Source: Rufibacter glacialis (lineage in GTDB: Bacteria > Bacteroidota > Bacteroidia > Cytophagales > Hymenobacteraceae). Taken from it: a stretch of 64,000 nt of DNA. This document shows, one piece after another, positions 18,297-27,007 of the stretch. The translations under genes and the position numbers were made by a program. Numbering within the stretch: position 1 is the first letter of the stretch; every line of letters starts with the position of its first letter. The notes beneath the pieces are model-generated. The model was not told the origin of the DNA and did no database searches. It worked only from the letters and a program-made list of their open reading frames with translations. Where the stretch lies: positions 649,677 through 713,676 of the forward strand of contig NZ_VKKZ01000010.1 in the NCBI RefSeq assembly GCF_008271745.1. The letters run 5' to 3'.

Positions 18297-20204
18297 ATGT
18301 GTGGTATATCTGGAATCTTCGCTTTTACTCAGGAAGGCCGTTCGGCCATTCAACGTTTATCAGACTCAACAGACGCTCTTGAGCTTCGGGGGCCAGATTC
18401 TTGTGGTCATTTTACCCATGGTGCCGTCGGGTTAGGTCATCGGCGTTTATCCATTATTGACGTAAGCGAGGTGGCTTGCCAGCCCATGCACAATGATGAT
18501 AAACGCTATACTATCGTTTTCAACGGTGAGATCTTCAATTACCAGGAGTTAAAAAAGCAACTGGTTAATAAAGGCTATACCTTCTTCTCGCAGTCAGACA
18601 CAGAAGTCCTACTGAAGTATTACATGGAAGAAGGCCCCTCTTTTCTGAAGAAGCTGAACGGTTTTTTCGCTTTTGCCATTTATGATAAGGAAGAGGAAAC
18701 GCTGTTTGTGGCCAGAGACCGATTTGGCGTGAAACCCCTCTTAGTGTCCCAAGACGAGGATAAGTTAGTGTTTGCCTCTGAGATGAAATCCCTGTTAGCG
18801 TTCGGGATTCCCCGGAAACTAGATTATGCCTCTCTGTATGAGTACCTGCAACTGAACTATATTCCAGGTCCTGCCTCCATTTTCAAGGGGGTGAAAAAGC
18901 TGATGCCCGGTCATTACCTTACCGTGAGTACAAAGGGCAAAGTTGAAGTTAAGCGCTGGTATAAGATTCCGTACGACGAGAAGAAGGTAAAGAACAACAG
19001 CCTTTCTTATGAGGCGCAGCAGAAAAAGCTGGTGGATCTCATGGATGGTGCGGTACAACGCCGCATGATTGCAGATGTTCCCTTAGGCGCCTTCCTAAGT
19101 GGCGGCATTGACTCCTCTGCCATTGTGGCGCTGGCTTCACGGCACACAAAGCACCTGAATACTTTCTCCATTGGATACAAGGATGAGCCCTTTTTTGATG
19201 AGACGAAGTATGCGAAGTTGGTGGCTGATAAATACAAAACCAACCATACGGTTTTCTCCCTGACCAATAATGATTTATACGAACACCTGTTTAGAGCACT
19301 GGATTACATAGATGAGCCCTTCGCTGACTCTTCTGCTTTGGCGGTGAATATACTTAGCCACTATACCCGGCAGAAAGTTACGGTGGCCTTATCAGGTGAT
19401 GGGGCAGACGAGCTGTTTGCCGGGTATAACAAGCACATGGCAGAGTACAAGGTGCGGCAAGGAGGATTTGCCGCTGAAGCAGTGGCTGCCTTCCTGCCCC
19501 TGTGGGAAATGATGCCTAAATCTAGGAACTCCTCCTTCGGGAACCGGATAAGGCAATTCCAACGCTTTGGCGAAGGGATGAACCTATCTGCTAAAGACCG
19601 GTATTGGCGCTGGGCTTCTTTTGCCACCGAAGAAGATGCCAAATCTTTGCTCAGCGGGAAATCTAAAAAGATTCTTTCCAAGAACACCTATAAGAAACGC
19701 CGCCTGAAGATTTTAAGCCACCTTTCGCAAAAAGGGGACATAAACGAGGTACTTTTGACTGACATGCAGTTGGTGTTACCAAATGACATGCTCACAAAGG
19801 TAGACTTAATGTCTATGGCCAACAGTTTAGAAGTACGAACGCCTTTCCTGGATTACAAAGTGGTGAACTTCGCCTTCTCGTTACCTCAGTCCTCTAAAAT
19901 TGACGGAGGCATGAAGAAGAAGATCGTGCAAGATGCCTTCCGGCAGATGCTTCCCCCAGAGTTGTACAAACGTCCCAAACATGGTTTTGAGGTTCCTTTG
20001 CTGAAATGGTTCCAAAATGAACTCCGTCCCTTGGTCATGGATGACCTCTTGTCAGATTCGTTTATAGAAGCCCAAGGGATTTTTAACGTGGCCGAAATCC
20101 AACGGCTCAAGGCGCAGCTCTTCTCCAAGAATCCAGGAGACATTCACGCCCGCATTTGGGCATTGGTGGTGTTCCAGCATTGGTGGAAAAAGTGGATGGT
20201 GTAG
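18297..20204 (+). CDS. asnB: Asparagine synthase (glutamine-hydrolysing) / AsnB-like amidotransferase
   Basis: 635 residues. The start is fixed by chemistry: the protein begins MCGISGIF and Cys2 is the glutaminase nucleophile of class II amidotransferases. The N-terminal half (to about 215) is the glutaminase domain with RGPDSCGHF and GHRRLSI. The synthetase domain has the ATP pyrophosphatase loop SGGIDSS at 268-274 and SGDGADELFAGY near 367-378. All key residues are present. The reaction is glutamine- and ATP-dependent amidation, classically of aspartate. Inside a glycan locus, and downstream of UDP-glucuronate synthesis, such proteins may instead amidate uronic acids, as proposed for WbpS-like enzymes; the sequence alone does not decide. 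Confidence 0.88.
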   Translation: MCGISGIFAFTQEGRSAIQRLSDSTDALELRGPDSCGHFTHGAVGLGHRRLSIIDVSEVACQPMHNDDKRYTIVFNGEIFNYQELKKQLVNKGYTFFSQSDTEVLLKYYMEEGPSFLKKLNGFFAFAIYDKEEETLFVARDRFGVKPLLVSQDEDKLVFASEMKSLLAFGIPRKLDYASLYEYLQLNYIPGPASIFKGVKKLMPGHYLTVSTKGKVEVKRWYKIPYDEKKVKNNSLSYEAQQKKLVDLMDGAVQRRMIADVPLGAFLSGGIDSSAIVALASRHTKHLNTFSIGYKDEPFFDETKYAKLVADKYKTNHTVFSLTNNDLYEHLFRALDYIDEPFADSSALAVNILSHYTRQKVTVALSGDGADELFAGYNKHMAEYKVRQGGFAAEAVAAFLPLWEMMPKSRNSSFGNRIRQFQRFGEGMNLSAKDRYWRWASFATEEDAKSLLSGKSKKILSKNTYKKRRLKILSHLSQKGDINEVLLTDMQLVLPNDMLTKVDLMSMANSLEVRTPFLDYKVVNFAFSLPQSSKIDGGMKKKIVQDAFRQMLPPELYKRPKHGFEVPLLKWFQNELRPLVMDDLLSDSFIEAQGIFNVAEIQRLKAQLFSKNPGDIHARIWALVVFQHWWKKWMV

Positions 20205-20406
20205 GAGGATAGGGTGCCATTTAGGGGAAGTGGGATGTAATACGTGGGGTTATTTCATTTGATATATTCTCTCTTGGAGATCAATCCTACTAAAGAGAAA
20301 TAGTTAAGGAAATATTATATAAATGATCTTAGCACCATATTAAGTGTTTTAAGAAGCGGGTGCCAGCTGCTGAGGTATTGCATAATTTGCCAAAAAGTTA
20401 AGGAAT

Positions 20407-22173
20407 ATGGATCAAAATATAGTTGTTAAAGCACTTAAGGGGATTAGTTATTATCTTAATAAAAGTGAAAAGCGTTATGCGTTTTTTACCTTTTTATTGT
20501 TGTTGCTAGCATCAATATTAGATGTGTTTGGGTTAGCATCTTTGGTGCCTGTAATAATGGCCGCTTCAACACCATCTTTGATATCGTCAAATAAATACTT
20601 GGCTTATGTTTATGAAGCACTTAATTTCCAAAGTGAGAAGCTTTTCTTAATATTTTTAATTGTAGGTATCTTCGTTTTTTTCTTATTGAAGAATATGTTT
20701 ACCACCTGGATAAGCTATAAACAAGTAAAATTCACCTCAGAAATTGCGATTAAGATAATAAATAGACAGTTTACTAAATATTCTAATCTGCCTTTCTGGC
20801 ATTTTGCAAATGAAGGCTCTGCTAAGTTGGTGAATAATGTATTGAATGTGCCCCAGTTCTTTGTGAATGGAGTAATCAGGCCAACCTTTACCTTGCTATC
20901 TGAGGTAACCATTATTCTGGTAATAATATTAGGGATACTGATATATCAACCAGTGTTATTTGTGATTCTTATAGGTGTGCTGGGGCCATCGGCAATCCTA
21001 ACCTATCAATTGCTAAAGAAGCGCTCGGCTCATATAGGCTTTCAGCTAAATGCCCTTAGGCCTATTTCCTATGGTATTCTCTCCAATACCTTCAATGGTT
21101 TTGTAGAACTGAAGCTTGCGAACAAAATAGGTGATTTTAGAAACCAGTTTGTTTCTGCCCAAAAAAAGACCCAAGAGTTAGAGGCCCGATCCTACTTGTT
21201 TTCTTTGATTCCATTGAAGATTATTGAAATGGTTGCTATACTGGGCGTAGTAACTATTTTCCTATACTCCATCATAATAGAAGGATCATCAAGTTTGGTA
21301 GCTATTGTTGGCCTTTTTGCCGCAGCAGCCTATAGATTGATGCCTTCTGTTAATAGATTGCTTACCTCTATGGTAACCTTAAAGCAGAGTGAAATCGCTA
21401 TTACAGAATTAATGGTCTTTGAAGAGTTTGGACAACCCTTAATAGGAAATAATTCAGATAGACCCATTAAGTTTGAAAAAGAAATTGTTTTCAAAGAACT
21501 ATCTTTTTCTTTTCCAGAATCAAGAAGGTCTACTATTAATAAGATAAATTTAACGATCAAGAAAGGTGAAAAGGTAGGTATCATAGGTTCTTCCGGTTCT
21601 GGTAAAACTACCTTGATGAATATACTTTTAAGGTTTTATGTGGAGCAGAAAGGAAATATTCTGATAGACGGAGAACCCTTGACAGAAGAAAACAAGCTCT
21701 CTTGGTATGATATTGTGAGTTATGTAAAACAGGATACTTTTTTAATGGAGTCTTCCATCCAAGATAATATTACATTAGGTGATAAACATGTAGACCAAAG
21801 TAGACTTCAATATGCAATAGAGCAGGCATCTTTAAAAGGTTTTGTAGAATCATTGCCTGAAGGGGTGCATTCACTTATTGGAGAAAGAGGTGCTAAATTG
21901 TCTGGTGGTCAGAAGCAACGCATAGGCATTGCAAGGGCATTATACAAAAATACCCAAGTGTTAGTCTTGGATGAGGCTACCAGTGCTTTAGATACTAATA
22001 CTGAACGTGAAGTAAGTGAGGCCATTGATCGGCTTTCTCAAACGGATATAACCATTTTTATTATTGCCCACCGAATTACCACGCTTAGGGACTGTGACAG
22101 AATCTTTGAGATGGATAAGGGAAGAATTGTTTCAGAGCGTTCTTATGAAGATGTAATAAAAGAAGTAGTTTGA
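20407..22173 (+). CDS. ABC transporter with fused permease and ATPase, lipid-linked glycan flippase type
   Basis: 588 residues. Residues 1-320 form a six-helix exporter domain; about 345-588 is the ATPase with Walker A GSSGSGKT at 394-401, signature LSGGQ at 498-502, and Walker B VLVLDEATSA around 517-526. Domain order and length match MsbA and PglK half-transporters, which work as dimers to flip lipids or lipid-linked oligosaccharides across the inner membrane. In this position it is the only candidate flippase for the locus, since no Wzx is seen. Composition drops to AT-rich from here on, marking the start of the low-GC block. A 200-base gap separates it from asnB. Confidence 0.87.
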   Translation: MDQNIVVKALKGISYYLNKSEKRYAFFTFLLLLLASILDVFGLASLVPVIMAASTPSLISSNKYLAYVYEALNFQSEKLFLIFLIVGIFVFFLLKNMFTTWISYKQVKFTSEIAIKIINRQFTKYSNLPFWHFANEGSAKLVNNVLNVPQFFVNGVIRPTFTLLSEVTIILVIILGILIYQPVLFVILIGVLGPSAILTYQLLKKRSAHIGFQLNALRPISYGILSNTFNGFVELKLANKIGDFRNQFVSAQKKTQELEARSYLFSLIPLKIIEMVAILGVVTIFLYSIIIEGSSSLVAIVGLFAAAAYRLMPSVNRLLTSMVTLKQSEIAITELMVFEEFGQPLIGNNSDRPIKFEKEIVFKELSFSFPESRRSTINKINLTIKKGEKVGIIGSSGSGKTTLMNILLRFYVEQKGNILIDGEPLTEENKLSWYDIVSYVKQDTFLMESSIQDNITLGDKHVDQSRLQYAIEQASLKGFVESLPEGVHSLIGERGAKLSGGQKQRIGIARALYKNTQVLVLDEATSALDTNTEREVSEAIDRLSQTDITIFIIAHRITTLRDCDRIFEMDKGRIVSERSYEDVIKEVV

Positions 22174-22399
22174 AAGATTTAATTTCTGCGTTTTTTATAA
22201 TAAGGAACCGTACTTTGGATTGTTGCAATAATATGTATTGTAATAATAGTATTTAAAGTTCTTTCAAATTTGAAATATTTATAATCATTATAACACCTTT
22301 AAGGAAGTTGTTTTAATAAATTATTGATGTTTAATGATTAGTTATATGACTTGTGGTAAACTAGTTAAAATGTTTTTGTAGGAGCAAAAGTGTAAAAAA

Positions 22400-22406
22400 A
22401 GGAGAG
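22400..22406 (+). promoter_or_regulatory. Shine-Dalgarno-like site before the aminotransferase gene
   Basis: AAAGGAGAG lies about seven bases before the ATG at 22413. Strong purine ribosome sites are unusual among the genes of this window, where most starts lack one. Confidence 0.5.
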
Positions 22407-22412
22407 CATAAA

Positions 22413-23498
22413 ATGAATATAAATGTAACAAAAGCATTTCTACCACCCATTGAAGAATATCAGAAATATATTGAGAATATCTTTAAAACAGTTTGGCTTA
22501 CAAATAATGGTCCCTTGTTAAACGAGTTGGAGCTTAAACTAAAAGAGTATCTTAGTGTGCCTCATATGCTGTATTTAAGTAATGGGACTGTGGCAATTCA
22601 AATTGCTATTAAAGCATTACAATTAAAGGGAGGAATTATTACTACTCCTTTTTCTTATGTAGCTACCACATCCTCTATTGTTTGGGAACAATGCAACCCA
22701 ATATTTGTGGATATAGATCCATATACATTTAATATTGATCCGGCTAAAATAGAAGCAGCTATCACTTCTACTACTACAGCTATTTTAGCGACACATGTTT
22801 TTGGTAATCCATGTGAAATAGAGGCAATTCAGACTATTGCCGATAAATACGGGTTAAAAGTAATATATGATGCTGCTCATTGTTTTGGTACAAAATATAA
22901 AGGTAAATCAGTATTCCAATATGGAGATATTAGTACCACTAGCTTCCATGCTACAAAATTATTTCATACAGTAGAAGGTGGTGCGGTATTTACAAATCAA
23001 CCAAATTTGTTGAAGAAAATGGCCTTATTACGCAATTTTGGTCACACAACTCCATCTACATTTGATGGTATAGGAATCAATGCTAAGAATTCTGAACTGC
23101 ATTCAGCAATGGGGTTATGTGTATTAAAATATGCTAATCAAATTATGGTTAAACGTAAAGAACAATGGAATTATTATAAAGAGAAGTTAGTCTCTCTAGA
23201 AGTACAATTTCTGTCAATAACTGAGGGTACAGATAACTATAATGCTTCATACTTTCCTGTAATATTTAAAACTGAGGAGCAACTGCTTCAATCAGTAGAG
23301 GCACTTAATTTACAGGGTATTTTTCCTCGAAGATATTTTTATCCTTCCTTGAATCAGTTGAATTACGTAAGTCCAGTAAGTTGCCCTTTCTCAGAAAGAA
23401 TAGCAAAAACGGTTTTGTGTTTACCTATGTATCATGATCTTTCAATGGAAGAGCAGGATATGATTAGTAGAGTTTTATTAAGAATACAAAATAACTAG
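22413..23498 (+). CDS. DegT/DnrJ/EryC1/StrS-family sugar aminotransferase
   Basis: 361 residues, the normal length. The PLP lysine is Lys182 in SFHATKLFHTVEGG; the pocket motifs SNGTVAIQIA (about 53-62), TTPFSYVATTSS (75-86) and YDAAHCFGT (152-160) are clear. These enzymes transaminate a nucleotide-linked keto sugar, using glutamate, to give an amino sugar (for example dTDP-3-amino or 4-amino-6-deoxyhexose). The 'FGNP' and GG positions resemble FdtB/QdtB/VioA-type enzymes, but the keto-sugar supplier is not in the window. It leads a tightly packed cassette: WbqC four bases later, then an overlapping acyltransferase and a GT2. Confidence 0.88.
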   Translation: MNINVTKAFLPPIEEYQKYIENIFKTVWLTNNGPLLNELELKLKEYLSVPHMLYLSNGTVAIQIAIKALQLKGGIITTPFSYVATTSSIVWEQCNPIFVDIDPYTFNIDPAKIEAAITSTTTAILATHVFGNPCEIEAIQTIADKYGLKVIYDAAHCFGTKYKGKSVFQYGDISTTSFHATKLFHTVEGGAVFTNQPNLLKKMALLRNFGHTTPSTFDGIGINAKNSELHSAMGLCVLKYANQIMVKRKEQWNYYKEKLVSLEVQFLSITEGTDNYNASYFPVIFKTEEQLLQSVEALNLQGIFPRRYFYPSLNQLNYVSPVSCPFSERIAKTVLCLPMYHDLSMEEQDMISRVLLRIQNN

Positions 23499-23502
23499 TT
23501 AA

Positions 23503-24210
23503 ATGTCTACAGTCGCTATAATGCAGCCGTATGTTCTTCCTTACATTGGTTACTTTCAGTTAATTGCAGCAGTTGATAAGTTTATTGTTTATGATGATGT
23601 AAATTTTATTAAGAGTGGTTGGATAAATAGAAATAATATACTGGTAAATAATAATCCTTATCTTTTTACAATACCGTTAGAGAATGCAAGTAGCTTTCAA
23701 CTGATAAAAGATACTAAAGTTAATATTAAATTATATTTAATATGGAAAGATAAGTTTTATAGAACCGTATCTCAAAGTTATAAAAAAGCACCATTTTTTG
23801 ATGAAGTTAATCCGTTGATATGTTCAATTTTTGATAATGTAACATGTGATATTTCTAATCTTGCTGTTAATAGTCTAAAAGAGGTTTGTAAATATTTGAA
23901 GATTAATACTTCAATCCTGGAGACTTCCCAAGGATACTTGAATGCTCATATGAAAGGACAGGAAAGGGTTATAGATATATGTATGCAAGAAGGAGCTGCA
24001 AATTATATAAATCCAATTGGCGGCCTGCAATTGTACTCTAAGGAGTATTTTGAGAAACAAAAAATAAAATTAAGTTTTATTAAACCAACTGCTATAGAAT
24101 ATAAGCAATTTAAAGGTGAATTCGTGCCTTGGTTGTCGATCATAGATGTTCTTATGTTCAATTCCAAAGAGCAAGTGAATGTCCTAATCAATAATTATGA
24201 ATTATTATGA
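23503..24210 (+). CDS. WbqC-like family protein
   Basis: 235 residues. The N-terminus VAIMQPYVLPYIGYFQL followed by VDKFIVYDDVNFIKSGWINR is the defining block of the WbqC family (PF08889). Proteins of this family are common in O-antigen and capsule loci beside sugar aminotransferases, but their reaction has not been firmly established as far as I know. Conserved Gln, Tyr and Asp residues in the first 40 positions look like an active site. It follows the aminotransferase by four bases and overlaps the acyltransferase by four, so the three probably act in sequence on one amino sugar. Confidence 0.85.
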   Translation: MSTVAIMQPYVLPYIGYFQLIAAVDKFIVYDDVNFIKSGWINRNNILVNNNPYLFTIPLENASSFQLIKDTKVNIKLYLIWKDKFYRTVSQSYKKAPFFDEVNPLICSIFDNVTCDISNLAVNSLKEVCKYLKINTSILETSQGYLNAHMKGQERVIDICMQEGAANYINPIGGLQLYSKEYFEKQKIKLSFIKPTAIEYKQFKGEFVPWLSIIDVLMFNSKEQVNVLINNYELL

Positions 24211-24779
24211 TAGGTTACTATTCGGAAGAGGAAATAAATGTGTTAGGTTTTGGAGCAGTAGGCAAAAATGTGAAAATTTCAAAGACCGCTACACTTTATA
24301 ACATTCCTAATATTTATATAGGAAATAATGTTAGGATAGATAATTTCTGTGTATTAGCGATTTCAGGTACTGGCAGTTTAAGAATTGGTAATCATGTTCA
24401 AATTTCGGCATTTAATTTTATGAACGGGATGGAAGATGTAGTATTGGAGGATCTAACAACTACTGCACCTTATGTTGGGATTTTCTCATCCACAGATGAT
24501 TATAGTGGTAATTCTCTAACAAATGCCACAGTTCCAAAAGAGTTTCTAGGCACGAAGTCTGCTCCAGTTATTGTGAGAAGATATAGCATAATTGGTTCGG
24601 GTAGTACTATTATGCCTGGTGTGATACTTGAAAAAGGAACAGCAGTAGCTGCACATTCTTTTGTTAATAGAAGCACAAAAGAATTTACAATTGTTGGTGG
24701 TAATCCTGCGAAATTTTTGAAAGAAAGAGAAAGAAATCTAATGAATTTAGAAAAAAACTTGGAGAATCATGAAAGTTAG
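24207..24779 (+). CDS. Left-handed beta-helix (hexapeptide) acyltransferase
   Basis: 190 residues. Repeating hexapeptides with hydrophobic i positions run through most of the protein: ISKTATLYNIPNIYIGNNVR (about 27-46), LRIGNHVQIS and, after a loop, IIGSGSTIMPGVILEKGTAV (about 131-150). This is the fold of WbbJ, LacA and sugar N- or O-acetyltransferases, which act as trimers with acetyl-CoA. A histidine in the canonical catalytic position is not obvious to me, the best candidate being His in AAHSF. The gene overlaps wbqC-like by four bases (ATGA) and the next GT2 by eleven. It probably acylates the amino sugar made by the upstream aminotransferase. Confidence 0.8.
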   Translation: MIGYYSEEEINVLGFGAVGKNVKISKTATLYNIPNIYIGNNVRIDNFCVLAISGTGSLRIGNHVQISAFNFMNGMEDVVLEDLTTTAPYVGIFSSTDDYSGNSLTNATVPKEFLGTKSAPVIVRRYSIIGSGSTIMPGVILEKGTAVAAHSFVNRSTKEFTIVGGNPAKFLKERERNLMNLEKNLENHES

Positions 24780-25740
24780 TGTTTGTATGATTACATATAA
24801 TCATGTGGAGTATATTGCTAAGGCAATAGAAAGTGTTATGATGCAAAAAACTGATTTTGATTTTGAATTAGTTATAGGTGAAGATTGCTCAACTGATAGA
24901 ACAAGAGAAGTTTGCTTGGAATACAAAGCAAAATATCCTGACAAAATAAAGCTGAGGTTGCCGGAGAAAAATATGGGGGCTCAGCCTAACGTGATCGCTA
25001 ATCTGCAGGCGTGCAAAGGTGAATACATTGCCATGCTTGAAGGTGATGATTATTGGATCGATGAAAATAAGTTGCAGAAGCAAATTGATTTCTTGAGTGA
25101 AAATCCTGATTTTATAATTTCTTGTCATTCAAAGTACAACCTACTTCCTAGTAAGAAATTAGAAATAAGAAATGAAATAAGCGAGGATAAGGAATTAACA
25201 ATACTAGATTTATCAAGAAGTAATTTTATTTCAACCTTAAGCGTAGTTTATCGGAATAATCTCATTGAAAAGTTTCCTCCTTGGTTCTATAACTCATCAG
25301 TGGGTGATTACCCTCTTTTCATGTTTCTTGCAAAGTTTGGTAAGATTAAATACTTTTCACTTCCGATGGCTGTATATAGAATACATCAAGGGGGGGTATG
25401 GTCTTTTGAAGATCTAAAAACAAAGTTTGAAAAGTGGATTACTCTTTTAGATAATTTATTAATTGAGGATTTTAGTGAAGCTGTTAAAATTAATATTAAA
25501 GCCCAAAAGTTAGACGTTGTTAATGAGATTTTGACACATTGCGTACAGTATTCATTATGGAAACAATACGCTACTGTAATGAATACATACTCCCTTGAGT
25601 ATAATGAGCTTAAAGATGATTGGCTGTTTGTCAAGTTTCCCAATATTATTGATGATAAAAAAAATAATCCTTTTGGTGTAATTAAAACTAAGTTAAAAAA
25701 TAAGCTTACAGTAATTAAGAGCAACTTGAAGTTGATTTGA
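24769..25740 (+). CDS. Family 2 glycosyltransferase
   Basis: 323 residues. GT-A fold marks are present: MITYNHVEYIAKAIESVM (7-24), the nucleotide-binding GEDCSTDRT (39-47) and the metal-binding EGDDYW (about 90-95). The C-terminal third is lysine-rich and without a transmembrane segment, so it probably works peripherally at the inner membrane. It overlaps the acyltransferase gene by eleven bases, which ties it to the amino-sugar cassette. Donor and acceptor cannot be told from sequence. Confidence 0.85.
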   Translation: MKVSVCMITYNHVEYIAKAIESVMMQKTDFDFELVIGEDCSTDRTREVCLEYKAKYPDKIKLRLPEKNMGAQPNVIANLQACKGEYIAMLEGDDYWIDENKLQKQIDFLSENPDFIISCHSKYNLLPSKKLEIRNEISEDKELTILDLSRSNFISTLSVVYRNNLIEKFPPWFYNSSVGDYPLFMFLAKFGKIKYFSLPMAVYRIHQGGVWSFEDLKTKFEKWITLLDNLLIEDFSEAVKINIKAQKLDVVNEILTHCVQYSLWKQYATVMNTYSLEYNELKDDWLFVKFPNIIDDKKNNPFGVIKTKLKNKLTVIKSNLKLI

Positions 25741-25911
25741 ATGAACATTTATTGCTTAAAGTTTTCCGCATATCATACTGCATCTTAATCCTGCAGTTTT
25801 GCGCTAATTCCATGGAAGTAGTCTTTAAACGCTAAGCAGATCTTTGATTTATAAAATTTCCAACGGTTGTAATTGGTAATTAAATAGTTTTTATGTTCTT
25901 ATTGGATTTCA

Positions 25912-26877
25912 ATGAGTAAAATTAAAGTTGCACAAAGTAATTATCCGTTGGTGAGTGTGGTGATGTGTGCTTATAATACACGTTCCTTCATTGAAAATGC
26001 CGTTAATTCAATCTTAAAACAAACTTATTTAAATTTTGAATTAATAATTAGTGATGATGGATCAACTGATGGAACCAGGGAATGGCTTAGTACATTAAAA
26101 GATCATCCTAAAGTTCGGTTATTCTTGCAAGAACGCAATATGGGATATGTGGCAAATAAAAATTTTGCTATTTCTCAAGCAAAAGGTGAATTTATAACTC
26201 AAAACGATAGTGATGATGTGTCTTGCTTTTCTCGTCTAGAAAAGCAAGTTCAAGTTTGTTTGAAAAATCCTAAAATAAAAATTGTGGCCTCAGGCTATAA
26301 TAAAATAGATTCTAGGGGAAACATTTTTGCTACAATTGCTCCGAGTGCTGATATTTTATATAAAGGATATTCTGGGGAGCCTTATGAATTTTGGTTCCCG
26401 CCATTGATGGTTCACAAGGATGTATACAAGGAAAAGGGATTGTTTACTAACTACTTTTCTGGAATGGGTGACGATTTATATTGGACAGTTAAGGCAAATG
26501 AAAATTTTGATATATTCTGTCTAAGAGATGCTTTATATTCTTACAGAGATAATCCTGATTCAATTACTAATGTGTTAGATAATACTCGTAAATTGATAGT
26601 AATTGAAATGCTTAATAAAGTTTTAAAACAAAGAAGTTTATCAGGGACTGATTGGTTGGAGCAAAAAAACTTTACTGCACTAGAAGCTATGGAAGTTTCC
26701 CTTCTTAAAAACAAGAGGTTTATGGCTGATCAATATAGGGTTTGGGCTGCAAAATCCATTGATAAAAGAGATAGAAAGCAAGCTTTGAGTTTATTGGGGA
26801 AATGTTTTAAACTAAATCCTTTTTATCTAAAGAACTTCTCTACTTTAGGTTATTTTATTCGAACATTTATTGTTTAA
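25912..26877 (+). CDS. Family 2 glycosyltransferase
   Basis: 321 residues. The N-terminal GT-A domain shows VSVVMCAYNTRSFIENAV (15-32), LIISDDGSTDGTREW (about 45-59) and the DxD-like QNDSDDVS (about 100-107). It is a soluble, probably membrane-associated enzyme using a nucleotide sugar. The gene is separated from its neighbours by 170 and 130 bases and shares the low-GC composition of the block. Its linkage is unknown. Confidence 0.85.
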   Translation: MSKIKVAQSNYPLVSVVMCAYNTRSFIENAVNSILKQTYLNFELIISDDGSTDGTREWLSTLKDHPKVRLFLQERNMGYVANKNFAISQAKGEFITQNDSDDVSCFSRLEKQVQVCLKNPKIKIVASGYNKIDSRGNIFATIAPSADILYKGYSGEPYEFWFPPLMVHKDVYKEKGLFTNYFSGMGDDLYWTVKANENFDIFCLRDALYSYRDNPDSITNVLDNTRKLIVIEMLNKVLKQRSLSGTDWLEQKNFTALEAMEVSLLKNKRFMADQYRVWAAKSIDKRDRKQALSLLGKCFKLNPFYLKNFSTLGYFIRTFIV

Positions 26878-27007
26878 TGAGAAAGTTCGTTTAGGAGTGT
26901 TATGTTCTTTTAGTATTTGTTCTCTTTGGTTTAGTTTCTTTAATAAGTCTGCATTCAGTGTATTGGTTTTTGTCTATGTATAGTTTCAAATCTTTACTTT
27001 TATCTTA

